Shown here one piece after another: positions 1 to 26,097 of a DNA stretch of 64,000 nucleotides. Source of the DNA: Litsea cubeba (taxonomy: Eukaryota; Streptophyta; Magnoliopsida; Laurales; Lauraceae); contig CM022946.1 in assembly GCA_012931725.1 (NCBI GenBank), forward strand, positions 113,214,093 through 113,278,092, in the 5' to 3' direction. Positions within the stretch are counted from its first letter, which is position 1. Every line of letters begins with the position of its first letter. The notes beneath the pieces were generated by a model. It was not told the origin of the DNA. It saw only the letters and a list, made by a program, of their open reading frames with translations, and did not search any database. A program made the translations under genes and the position numbers.

Positions 1-940
1 TCTCAAAGAGGGTGTACATGCGTCTTCCTCAAGGTCATGAATCTACTTCTAAGAATGAAGTGGCTCGGCTCCATCGCTCCGTATATGGTCTTAAGCAAGC
101 ACCAAGAACTTGGTTTGAGAAACTTCGTTCTACTCTGCTTCTTCTCAAATTTGTTCAAAGTCCCTATGATCCTTCCCTGTTCATGAATATTACTGCTCAA
201 GCTACCACCTTACATCTAGTTTACGTGGATGATATCATCATCACGGGCATTCATAGTAACATGATCCACAAACTTCAATTATCACTTCAAGCTGCATTCC
301 ATATGAAAGATCTGGGTCCTTTAACATATTTTTTGGGACAAGAGGTACAGCAGTCTAGAAAGGAAGTTTTTCTCCATCAACATAATATGTTAATGATCTC
401 ATTGACCTTACGGGCCTCCATGGCACCACTCCTGTGGACACTCCATTAGAAGTCAATGTGAAACTCCGGAAAGATGATGGGGATCTCCTATCCAATCCCA
501 CCTCTTACAGACGCTTAGTCGGCAGTCTTGTCTGCTTGACCATTACTAGGCCGGACATCTCATATGCAGTGAATGTTGTTAGTCAATTCATGACAGCACC
601 AAGTCATTGCCATTTGGTTGTTGTCAAACGGATCATTCGGTACATTCTTCGTTCTCCATCACGTAGATTGTTTTTCCCAATTGGCACACCACTTAATGCT
701 TATTCCGATGCCGACTGGGCAGGATGCTCACAGATCCACTACGGGCTGGTGTGTTTATTTGGACGAAGCACTCATTCTTGGAAATGCAAAAATCAAGAAA
801 GGGTCTCAAAATCTTCCACCGAATCTGAATATCGTGCTATGTCCTCTACTTGTTCCGATATTCTATGGCTTCGCGGTTTACTTTCAGATTTTGCTTATCT
901 TGAACAATTAAACAAGCAAAAAACTGTGTATACCATTTGA
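1..940 (+). mobile_element. Ty1-copia RT/RNase H fragment, frameshifted
   Basis: This is the C-terminal part of a copia polyprotein. The first frame (12-449) has the reverse transcriptase motif LYGLKQAP-like VYGLKQAPRTW and the catalytic YVDDIII motif. A second frame (from 434) continues with TRPDISYAVNVVSQF and SDADWAGC. After about 720 the reading moves to another frame (RSTTGWCVYLDE) and then back to SSTESEYRAMS, which is the RNase H region. At least two frameshifts after the RT part make it non-coding. No LTR is visible, and the left end is cut by the window. It lies antisense within a RAPTOR intron, because RAPTOR coding sequence continues off the left edge. Confidence 0.9.
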
Positions 941-1257
941 GGAAGATGCAAATCAAATATATTGTAGACCAAAAAACCAAATGGTGCACTTCCCTCTTCC
1001 AACTTTCTCACTTAACCTCCAGCATCATCTATGTAACTTAGCAAAACAAAGGAGTACAAGGAGCAAGACAAAATGGGAGTTGAAATAAGAGGTTGATGAG
1101 ATAGGATGAAGTGCATGAAGAAGTAAAATTACACAAATAAGTGGGATGCATGTTTGTTAAAAGAGGCATAAAAGCAGAAAAAGATGCCAATAATGGAAAA
1201 AAAAAAAAAAAGCATCAACAATGACAGAAAAATCCATAAAATAAGACTAACTGCCAC

Positions 1258-15594
<14,337 letters not shown>

Positions 15595-16250
15595 AAACCC
15601 TAAAAACCGATATCAACCTTGCCCCAGCCTCGGAGCAACCGCGACCATAACTGCGGAGATAAACCCTAGAATCGAAATCTGCAAATCTCTTCTGGTTCTT
15701 CTTCTTCTTCTTCTTGGGTCCTTGTTTTCTTCGATCGAAGCAGTGAGATGTCGAAGGAGGAGAAGATTGATGAAATCAACGAAGCCGCTTTCGCAGCGTC
15801 GAGATGAGAATCGAAGGAAGAGGAAGAGAAAATCCAGCTTCTGGAAACCCTAGAAAAGACGCAGGGGGAAAACCCTAGAAACCCTTTGAGGAGGCGAAAT
15901 AGCAGAGAAAGAAGCGGTGTTTTTTTTTTAATTTCTTTTATCTGATCCGGACTTTGGCGTTTCGGTTACAACTTAATAGTTTCGGACGCTCTGCTCCGAG
16001 CCTCCGACACGAGGGTAGCTGGTACAGGTGGTCTAGTTCGTATGCGTCTTCCACAGAGATAACGATTGGTCGGCCGGGCGTTCGTTTGCTTATTTGTAGC
16101 GGGTTGTAAGCCTAATTTTTTTCCGCGTAATTCAATACGTAAGCAATTATAAAGCAAGACCAGCTTTGGATTGTTTTTGCAAATAACCTCCTTGTTTTTG
16201 CAAATAACCACCTTCGCTTATTTCTTTGATTTAGTACACGTTTTTATAGC
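15595..16250 (-). promoter_or_regulatory. RAPTOR 5' UTR and proximal promoter region
   Basis: The region immediately upstream of the RAPTOR start codon holds several AACCCTA/CCCTAGAA words (telo-box-like, near 15595, 15665, 15850 and 15883). On the gene strand there is a GAA/AAG-rich tract at about 15692-15715. Beyond about 16000 the sequence becomes a mix of GC-rich and AT-rich DNA. No TATA box was assigned, so the transcription start is not known. Confidence 0.45.
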
Positions 16251-18955
16251 CTATTTTCACATAAAATAAGGTGTTTTTCTACGAAAAACTTCTTTTCGTG
16301 TGTTTGGTGTGGCAATTTCTCGCGGAACTTCTTTTTTGCCACGTGAGTTTTTTTCTTTTTAGGTGTGGAAATAAACTTTATATATGGGTGTGGGAGTAAA
16401 AATGCCCCCCAACTATTTTCTCACTCACACTTCACTCCACCCAACTACCCTCTTTCTTCCCCCTCTCCTCCCCATCCCCCTACCCACCCAATAGTTTTCA
16501 GTAATAAATTTGCAGCTGCACCAAACAATATTAGCACCGATTCATCATTTTTTTTTACACTAAAATGAATTTCTAACTTCCTCGTAAAATCTTTTTTAAA
16601 GTATTTAAAAATCATAAAATTTGCTAATGTGGCAATTTCATCTTCTCATGGAAGTTACCTTTACACAAACGTGCCCTTTGTGATACTCTTTAACCTTAAA
16701 GGCCAAGGACCAACAGCTAAGCATTGGTGCGAAACTAAGGTCATGCAAACACAACTCAACAATGAATGTGTTGGCCACCTCTACTTGGTATTTTAATTGA
16801 CTATCGATGAATTCGTTCACAAAAAAAAATAAAGGATGAATGATTTCTTATAAAGCATTTATTATTATTAAAGAAATTTGTAATTTCTTGTTTAATTAGT
16901 AATTTTTTTAATATTTTGCTTTCGTAAAATGTTAAGTTTGTTTATTCATTTATAAATCTTTAAAGCAGTGGGATTCTCCCTAATAAAGTTCTTTTGAATT
17001 TTAGCAAATAAACACCCCCTTTATAATAAACTTAGAAATCACTCTTGTTCGGATTTTGTATTATTTTTTTCCACTCACAAGTTATTCATCGTTAGCGCTA
17101 AAGCTAAGGATTGATTATTTTTATTTGTACGAAGGGGAGGCGCCTCATCAGCTACTATTGAGCTACTAATGGATTTGCTGATTGAGTTTTACATCGTCTT
17201 GATAAGGTATTTTCAACTATAATTACCACTTTATGTTTAATAAAAAATTAGGTAAAATCTACAACATTCAACATTTTTAAGTGGATATGGAAATAAAAAT
17301 AAGATAGGCAAAAGCGTCTAATTGCCATCTAAGGTGATGGACGTTAATCAACAAGAGTCTTGTTTATGGAGAGAAGATATTTATGATTATTTATAATTGT
17401 CAATGAGTTAGTACTTATCCATACTTCCATAAGAAACAAAAGAATAATGCTCGTGAGATGTTTTAGGCAGCTCGATCGCTCTCTGAGTGTTCACCAAATG
17501 GACGGTCCAGAAAGAAAGGGTCAAACAAATTCAAACACGTGATTATAATTTATTTATAACTCAAACGCTGCCACACGCTATCCAGTAAGAGAAGACGCCT
17601 CACACGAGAGACTAGACAGGCCTCCAGCCTCGTGCCCGTATCGTGCTGCCCGGCTGCCCGCAAAGCCTGCCCGAAAAATGTGCTGGAGGACAGCTCAGCA
17701 CCACCGTCCCTGACCACGCGACGGAGCTCCTTTTCTGCGGGAAATGATTCATCGCTGTCCTCCACTCTACGGACTACGGAACATTCCGTACACCCTCTAC
17801 CAACCTGCGTACATCTATGGTGGGCCCCAGGCCGTCCATCCCGTGGTCCCACAGGAATCAACTCTTATATGGCCCACCTCAATCCAACCGTTCATAAATG
17901 GTCCTAAAGTAGATGGGAAATGATACGCGGTGGCAATTAAACCCAGCCATTCAGACGTGTCTGGTCAAAATGGGGAAGGAAGTTGTCTGTCAATTGCTAA
18001 ATTGTCTCAACACATGTTAGGTGAGCTTTTATTTTTTAAAATTTTTCTCTTGTTACTTCATTGCAAGTGTGTCAGAGGGGGCCAAAGAGAGGTGTCAGTG
18101 GGTGCGTATGTATCCAATATCCAGATCGATCCAGCTCAAAAGAAGAAAAAAAAATATCAAGAGTTTTGGTGAATGTGAAAATGGATTGGCCTTTTTGGGA
18201 CCCATTTCAGTTCCATAGATCTTTGTCACTGGATTGTTCTCATGAACCGGGCTTATTCTGAGCTAATCGGATCTGCATTTGTTTTTATGAATTTTTCAAA
18301 TGTCTAAAGCTCTTCGTGTCTAATTGTGCCCATGGGGCTCTAAGGGTGTGTTCGTGCAACTTTCCTCAATTATATGTTTGGAGCATGTGACAAGAGGTGA
18401 TGAACACAAAAGAGGAATCTCCCTTTCTTCTTTCATAAACGTTGCACAAATAAGTCCAAAATGTTCAAGATATTTTATTTAAATGGGATTTTTGACATAT
18501 TAATCTTTTTTAAAATTGATTTTCCCAGTTTCATTACCAATACTTAGATAACGTCAATGGGGACGTTTGACTCTGTTTAACTCTTTTTTTTTCCTTTTAT
18601 GTTTGGGCCCACTATCTCATTATATCATGAGAACCATGTATGTCACATAAAATATAATGGCTTTTATGCAACATCTTAGGGAAAGTTTTACCAAAAAAAA
18701 AAATACAGAGAGAGTTTTTTTCAAATATGTAACATAAGAAGTGATGGTCAGATGTATATTTACTTTTGATAAAATATTATTTTTGTGTTCATTAAAAATT
18801 GAATTCGAATATTGATTGTAAAAAGTGTATTATACAAAAACTGATAAATCCCATAATATCAGGGGAGGATTTGGGGCAAACAGTTTTAAAAACATGTTGA
18901 CCAGAGTCAAGTAACTCTGATGACATTAGATTGGGAAAACGGGATTTAATGGGGA
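16251..18955. other. Intergenic region upstream of the copia element
   Basis: No gene is supported. Open frames in the GC-rich patch at 17550-17910 overlap on both strands and have no recognisable domain. The rest is AT-rich. Confidence 0.5.
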
Positions 18956-18960
18956 TTAAT

Positions 18961-20085
18961 TGTTGGAAAAATGGCTAAGAGAACCCACCTTTAGGCTATC
19001 TTTGGGCCAAACTAAAAGTGGGACCCACTTATAGTTTTAGGTGAGAATACATGGGAATGTAATCTACTCCATGAGTAGACTAATGACATGTATTGGGTTG
19101 CTCTAATCCATTAAGGAGTGAATGAGAAATTGCCTCCTAAACAATACTACTTGAACATGTTAAACATGGAAAGAAAGGGAAGTGGAAAACTTGCTTCCCA
19201 CATTGCTTGAGAGCAATACATTTCTTTGGTATAAATATGTTTACCTTAGTGGTATAAGATGAGCCCCAAGGGGCATCCCACTTTTGTGGAGGAGGGAGGA
19301 CGTAGATCTTTGTTGGGTCACCACCGGGTCACCACCACACACGCGCGCGCCCCGCCCCGCCCCGCCCCGACCCGACCCGGACCGGCCCGGGCTTGGGCTT
19401 GGGCTTCACGCGCGGGTCGGGCCTGGCTCGGCCCACTACCCATTTAATTTTTTGGAGAAATTTTTATTAAAATAATAATTTCTTTTTTGGATTTAAATGG
19501 GGTGTGTCCAAGTGGTGTGTGTCCTTTCAATTGTGAAAGGGTGTGTCCAGCCCAAGAGGTGTGTCCAAAGAACAGATGCATCTGTTCACTGAACAGTCAC
19601 TGTTCTGAACAGATGCAGCCCCATTGAAGAGACCTGAAGCAGCCTATAAATATGCATACTGTCTTCCCATTTTCAATCATCCAAATCACTGCAATTGTTG
19701 CATCAATTCGAGTCTGCATTGTCAGTCAAGAGAGAGTCTGCTGTTGCACTCTGGTTCAAACAGACACACAGTTTGCAGTGCTGCTACTGTGTGTTGATCA
19801 TTGTATCCTGGGAGACAGAAGCCACTGAAGCCTGTTAGCACCATTGCAGGGGCGAAATTTGTCTTAAGGACATAGTGTTAAACACTAGCCTTGATCTACC
19901 ATCTACTGCGAATTTCTGAGTTTCGTAAAGACAACAACAAAGTACTGTTATTCTGCCTTCAAACAGTAAGAGAATTTCAATTCAAAAATACTTTCTGTAA
20001 CACTGTTTTATACTTAGTTTGATTCACTGTTGAGAGGATCTGTAATCCTAATACTGATTGTTATAACTGTGTACTCGGAACAACA
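18961..20085 (+). repeat. Copia 5' LTR (1125 bp)
   Basis: It begins TGTTGG and ends CAACA. A TATA box (TATAAATATG) at 19645-19654 is the best promoter candidate; another TATAAATATG-like word is near 19230. A GC-rich tract of CGCCC/CGACC and GGGCTT units lies at about 19340-19415 and differs in length from the 3' LTR. Confidence 0.96.
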
Positions 20086-20127
20086 ATCTTAAGACAAATT
20101 TTTCCTTCTGTCTCAATCTGAGTACAC
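20069..20127 (+). promoter_or_regulatory. Candidate self-complementary primer-binding site of the copia element
   Basis: Two bases after the LTR end, where a tRNA site starting TGG would be expected, lies CTTAAGACAAATTT (20088-20101). This is the exact reverse complement of AAATTTGTCTTAAG inside the LTR at 19855-19868. The site is also enclosed by an 8-bp inverted pair: GTGTACTC at 20069-20076 in the LTR end and GAGTACAC at 20120-20127 in the leader. An LTR-leader stem around a self-complementary primer site recalls the Tf1 self-priming retrotransposon of fission yeast. The function here is inference. Confidence 0.6.
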
Positions 20128-20446
20128 CATCAGTTTAATTCAGTATTACTGATTTCGGGTTCTGTCAGTTCTCTACTGGTTTCTACTTCTTCTTTATATG
20201 AAACCAGTATTGTGAAACTGAGGCTCTCTCTTCATGCAAAACTTAACAGAACTCTAGTCTGTTCTGTGTCTTTACTAAAAGTGATCAGTAAGTCTGAGTT
20301 ACTGTAAACAGTGTTCTGTTTTTTTTTTCTTTTCTCTGAAACGTAATCAGTAAGTCTGAGTTACTGTTTACAGTTCTATTACTTTCAATTCCTGCTTAAT
20401 TCTTTGTGCTGTATTATTAAGTGAATTTCTGTTCTGTCAAACAGTA

Positions 20447-23400
20447 ATGGGAATTGAGAAGAATACTCCAGTTAGTACCCATGGCCCTGTTTTGGTGAAC
20501 CATGGGGAGAAACCTGAGAAGTTCAATGGTACAGAGTTTAAGAGATGGCAACAGAAAATGTTGTTTTATCTCACTACCCTGAACTTGGCTAGGTTCCTCC
20601 ATGAAGAAGCTCCTGCTTTAAAAGAAGATGAGACAGACAAGCAAGTTGTTGCTGCTGTAGATGCTTGGAAGCATGCTGACTTCCTTTGTCGAAACTATAT
20701 TCTCAATGGACTAGATAACACATTATATAATGTGTATTGTTCATTGAAGACTGCTAAGGAATTATGGGATTCACTTGACAAAAAGTACAAGACTGAAGAT
20801 GCCGGAATGAAGAAGTTCGTTGTTGGCAGATTCCTTGACTACAAGATGAGTGATTCCAAGGCAGTAATCAATCAAGTTCAGGAACTTCAAGTCATTCTCC
20901 ATGAAATTCATGCAGAAGGAATGTCTCTTAGTGAGTCTTTCCAAGTGGCAGCAATCATTGAAAAATTGCCACCACTTTGGAAGGATTTTAAGAACTACCT
21001 TAAGCATAAGCGAAAGGAGATGAGACTTGAAGACCTGATTGTCAGATTGAGGATAGAGGAAGACAATCGTGCATCTGAGAAAAAGGCAGGAAAAACCTTC
21101 ACTGAAGCCAAGGCTAATGTGGTGGAACATGGGCAGAACCCCAAGAAGAGGAAGAACCCTTCCAACGGTCAAAGACAAGGTCCCAACGACAACAAGAAGT
21201 TCAAAGGGAATTGCTATGTGTGCGACAAACCAGGCCACCGTGCTAAGGACTGTCGTAAGCGCAAGGACCAAGGAAATACAAGTAAGAAACCAGCGCAGGC
21301 CAACATGACAGAAATGGACAATCTCTCCACTGATGTTTCAGACATCAATCTTTCTGCTGTGGTCTCAGAAGTCAATCTGGTTGGCAACACCAGAGAATGG
21401 TGGGTGGACACTGGGGCCACTCGACATGTCTGCTCCAATAAAGACATGTTCTCCACTTATAATGCAACAAACGGAGAACAACTCTTTATGGGTAACTCTG
21501 CCTCTTCGAAGGTTGAAGGCCAAGGACAGGTAGTACTGAAAATGACTTCTGGAAAGGAACTCACCCTCAACAATGTGCTGCATGTACCTGATATTCGTAA
21601 GAATCTGGTATCAGGCTCACTACTGAGTAAGAAGGGTTTCAAACTTGTATTTGAGGCGGATAAGTTTGTCCTCACTAAATCTGGGATGTACGTGGGCAAA
21701 GGGTACATGAGCGATGGGCTCTTTAAAATGAATGTAATGACCATTGTCCCTAATAAGAAAAAATCTTCTGCTTATATGCTTGAGTCTTCTAATGTGTGGC
21801 ATGGTAGATTAGGTCATGTTAACTATGATGCTTTACGTAGATTAGTTAATATGGAATGTTTGCCTAAATGCAGTTTTGATTCAAATATCAAATGTGAAAC
21901 ATGTGTAGAAGCTAAACTAACTAGAACTTCTTTTCATTCAATTGAACGAACTTCTGAACCTCTTCAGTTAATTCATTCTGATATATGTGACCTCAAGTTT
22001 GTTCAAACTAAAGGTGGTAAGAAATATTTTCTTACATTCATTGATGATTGCACAAGATACTGTTATGTTTACTTACTGAGAAGTAAAGATGAGGCCTTGG
22101 AAATGTTCAAACATTACAAGAATGAGGTTGAGAATCAACTTGAGAAGAAAATCAAGGTGATAAGAAGCGATAGAGGAGGTGAATACGAATCACCTTTTGG
22201 TGAATTTTGTTCACAACATGGTATTATACACCAAACTACCGCTCCTTATTCACCTCAGCAAAATGGTGTTGCTGAAAGGAAAAACAGAACTTTAAAAGAA
22301 ATGATGAATGCTATGTTAATAAGTTCTGGATTACCTCAGAATTTGTGGGGGGATGCTATACTCTCCGCAAATTATATTCTTAACCGAATACCTCAAAAGA
22401 AAACCAATAAGACCCCTTACGAGTTGTGGAAAGGCAGAATGCCTACTTACAAATACTTGAAAGTGTGGGGGTGTTTGGCTAAAGTGGCGGTTCCTACACC
22501 TAAAAAGGTTAAAATAGGACCAAAGACAGTTGACTGTGTTTTCATAGGGTATGCTCATAATAGCAGTGCGTATCGATTTATAATTCACAAATCTGAGATT
22601 CCTGATATGCATCCTAATACTATTATTGAGTCAAGGAATGCATCGTTCTTTGAACATGTATTTCCTAATAAACCCTCACAGGAATCGAGTTCTCTTAAAC
22701 GAACTCAAGATACTGCTAATAGCAGTGAACAAAACCAACAAGAGATTGATGAACCTAGACGGAGTAAGAGGGCTAGAACATCAAAAACATTTGGTCCAGA
22801 TTTTCTAACACTTTTGTTAGAAGATGAGCCTCAAAGCTTTAAAGCAGCGGTGTCCTGTCCCGAGGCACAATATTGGAAAGAGGCAATAAACAGTGAAATT
22901 GAATCCATTTTGCAAAATCATACGTGGGAACTAGTGGATCTTCCACAAGGTTGCAAAACTCTTAGGTGCAAGTGGATATTCAAGAGAAAGATGAAAGCAG
23001 ATGGATCAATTGAAAAATACAAAGCCAGGCTTGTTGTTAAAGGGTACAGACAAAAAAAAGGCTTGGATTATTTCGACACTTATTCACCAGTTACGAGGAT
23101 AACATCCATTCGAATGTTAATTGCAATTGCTGCGATACACAATTTCGAGATACATCAAATGGATGTAAAGACCGCTTTCTTAAATGGTGAATTAGATGAG
23201 GAAATATATATGGAACAACCCGAAGGGTTTAATGCTCCAGGACAAACCAAGAAAGTTTGTCGACTTGTCAAATCTCTATATGGATTAAAACAAGCACCTA
23301 AGCAATGGCATGAAAAATTTGACAGTTTGATGATGTCAAATGGGTTTAAGATCAATGAATGTGACAAGTGTGTATATGTCAAGAGCACTAACAATGGCTG

Positions 23401-24378
23401 TGTCATTATTTGCTTATATGTTGATGATTTGCTAATTATGGGTAGTAATGATGGAATCATTCAAACTACCAAGAGAATGTTAAACAATAAGTTTGATATG
23501 AAAGATATGGGTGTTGCTGATGTCATACTAGGAATTAAAATTTCTAAATCATCGGATGGACTGATATTATCTCAATCGCACTATATTGAGAAAATACTCC
23601 AGAAATATAATCAAGATAATAGCAGTCCAGCGAGAACACCTATAGATATTAGTATCCATCTATCCAAAAATACTGGAAAAGGCATATCACAATGCGAATA
23701 TGCGCAAATAATTGGGAGCCTAATGTATGTCATGAATTGCACTCGTCCTGACATTGCATATGCTGTTAGTAAACTGAGTAGATACACAAGTAACCCAGGA
23801 TCAGACCATTGGAAGGCCATAGTCAGGGTTCTAAGATATTTAAAATACACCCAAAACTATGGATTGCATTACTCGAGATATCCAGCAATACTTGAAGGCT
23901 ACTGTGATGCCAACTGGATATCAGATACCAATGATTCAAATCCACAAGTGGATATCTATTCACGCTTGGTGGTGCAGCGGTATCATGGAAATCTTCTAAA
24001 CAAACTTGCATTGCTAGATCCACTATGGAATCTGAGTTTATTGCACTGGATAAAGCTGGCGAAGAAGCTGAATGGCTTCGTCAATTCCTAGAAGATATTC
24101 CAATGTGGTCAAAACCTGTGCCTCCTATCTGCATTCACTGCGATAGTCAATCAGCAATTGGAAGGGCACAGAATCACATATATAACGGTAAGTCTCGACA
24201 TATTCGTCGGAGGCATAATACCGTGCGACAACTGCTCTCTAATGGCATTATGACTATTGAGTACATAAAGTCCATGGATAACATTGCGGATCCCTTTACC
24301 AAAGGTTTAGCAAGAGAGCAAGTAAATCGTTCATCGAGGGGAATGGGCTTAAAGCCTATGAATGAAAAGTCGCCATAA
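20447..24378 (+). CDS. Copia gag-pol polyprotein, one frameshift in RNase H
   Basis: The start is at 20447. The first frame runs 1214 codons to 24091. It contains a UBN2-type gag domain (about residues 15-200), a CCHC knuckle CYVCDKPGHRAKDC (about 257), and the protease site WWVDTGATRHVC (about 320). The integrase follows with its HHCC zinc part (about 451-495), Asp in HSDICD (about 510), Asp in SDRGGEYES (about 574) and Glu in NGVAERKNRTLKEM (about 610). The RT has KARLVVKGY (about 859) and YVDDLLIMG (about 990). RNase H begins at YCDANW (about 1151). Near 23940 one base is lost relative to the conserved frame, and the remaining RNase H (SxFIALDKAGEEAEWLR, HCDSQSAI) is read in the next frame to the stop at 24376-24378. 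All catalytic residues looked for are present; only the frameshift disables it. Confidence 0.95.
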
Positions 24379-24948
24379 TGGCAACCCAACCTAGCTGACT
24401 GGAGATCCCAAGATCTAGGTTCAAAGGGACAACCGAATTGTGTGTGACTTAACGATATCACTATGGAGATAATATCTCCTGCTCATTCCTATAACAATAA
24501 TAGTGATACCTGTAGCGAAAATTAGGGTAAGCAAGGCTTTTAATGATTCTTATATCTTGACTAATCAAGTGGGGTATAGCAGGATACTCTTAATAAGAAT
24601 CACCTATGTGAGTGTGAACTGGGCCGTTTCTATGAGAATAATAAGGCTAAATTCTCTAAAGCACTCATGAAAACCAGGCATTGTTCAGGGCCAAAATGAA
24701 CACAATCATTAGAACCAACTGTGTCCAGGAAGATTCTGTGTGAACTCTATTGTCTCGGTTTACGTAAAAGGTTGAGTAGTTCAAGACATCACGTTCACTG
24801 TTCAACCAGTAAATTCGATAGTACTTCACAAGGGAAGGTTCAAGGCCACAAGCTACCTTTCTCTATACAGAAAATTTCCATTTGTACTCTCTCTGTGTGT
24901 CTGCATATCATTTCATTGCTTTCAGTTAATTTCATTCATGTGGGGGAT
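24379..24948 (+). other. Copia 3' non-coding region and polypurine tract
   Basis: Non-coding sequence between the polyprotein stop and the 3' LTR. It ends with the polypurine tract GTGGGGGAT directly before the LTR (about 24940-24948). Confidence 0.9.
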
Positions 24949-26092
24949 TGTTGGAAAAATGGCTAAGAGAACCCACCTTTAGGCTATCTTTGGGCCAAAC
25001 TAAAAGTGGGACCCACTTATAGTTTTAGGTGAGAATACATGGGAATGTAATCTACTCCATGAGTAGACTAATGACATGTATTGGGTTGCTCTAATCCATT
25101 AAGGAGTGAATGAGAAATTGCCTCCTAAACAATACTACTTGAACATGTTAAACATGGAAAGAAAGGGAAGTGGAAAACTTGCTTCCCACATTGCTTGAGA
25201 GCAATACATTTCTTTGGTATAAATATGTTTACCTTAGTGGTATAAGATGAGCCCCAAGGGGCATCCCACTTTTGTGGAGGAGGGAGGACGTAGATCTTTG
25301 TTGGGTCACCACCGGGTCACCACCACACGCGCGCGCGCCCCGCCCCGCCCCGACCCGACCCGACCCGGACCGGGCCTGGGCCTGGGCCTGGGCTTGGGCT
25401 TGGGCTTGGGCTTCACGCGCGGGTCGGGCCTGGCTCGGCCCACTACCCATTTAATTTTTTGGAGAAATTTTTATTAAAATAATAATTTCTTTTTTGGATT
25501 TAAATGGGGTGTGTCCAAGTGGTGTGTGTCCTTTCAATTGTGAAAGGGTGTGTCCAGCCCAAGAGGTGTGTCCAAAGAACAGATGCATCTGTTCACTGAA
25601 CAGTCACTGTTCTGAACAGATGCAGCCCCATTGAAGAGACCTGAAGCAGCCTATAAATATGCATACTGTCTTCCCATTTTCAATCATCCAAATCACTGCA
25701 ATTGTTGCATCAATTCGAGTCTGCATTGTCAGTCAAGAGAGAGTCTGCTGTTGCACTCTGGTTCAAACAGACACACAGTTTGCAGTGCTGCTACTGTGTG
25801 TTGATCATTGTATCCTGGGAGACAGAAGCCACTGAAGCCTGTTAGCACCATTGCAGGGGCGAAATTTGTCTTAAGGACATAGTGTTAAACACTAGCCTTG
25901 ATCTACCATCTACTGCGAATTTCTGAGTTTCGTAAAGACAACAACAAAGTACTGTTATTCTGCCTTCAAACAGTAAGAGAATTTCAATTCAAAAATACTT
26001 TCTGTAACACTGTTTTATACTTAGTTTGATTCACTGTTGAGAGGATCTGTAATCCTAATACTGATTGTTATAACTGTGTACTCGGAACAACA
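24949..26092 (+). repeat. Copia 3' LTR (1144 bp)
   Basis: Same sequence as the 5' LTR by eye, except that the GC-rich tract is longer, with extra GGGCCT/GGGCTT and GACCC units at about 25328-25412. This accounts for the 19-bp length difference. The internal AAATTTGTCTTAAG word is kept (about 25862). Confidence 0.96.
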
Positions 26093-26097
26093 TTAAT

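Larger units (their letters stand above)
18961..26092 (+). mobile_element. Complete Ty1-copia retrotransposon
   Basis: A 7.13-kb element has two LTRs, a gag-pol region and a polypurine tract. It is flanked by the 5-bp target duplication TTAAT (18956-18960 and 26093-26097). The LTRs appear identical except in a GC-rich simple-repeat zone, so the insertion is recent. The order PR-INT-RT-RNase H identifies copia. The coding region has one frameshift in RNase H, so this copy is probably not autonomous. The primer-binding position is atypical; see its own entry. Confidence 0.97.

Noticed and set aside
17550..17910. Overlapping open frames on both strands in a GC-rich patch
   Set aside because: Both strands are open because stops are rare in GC-rich DNA; neither product resembles a known family.
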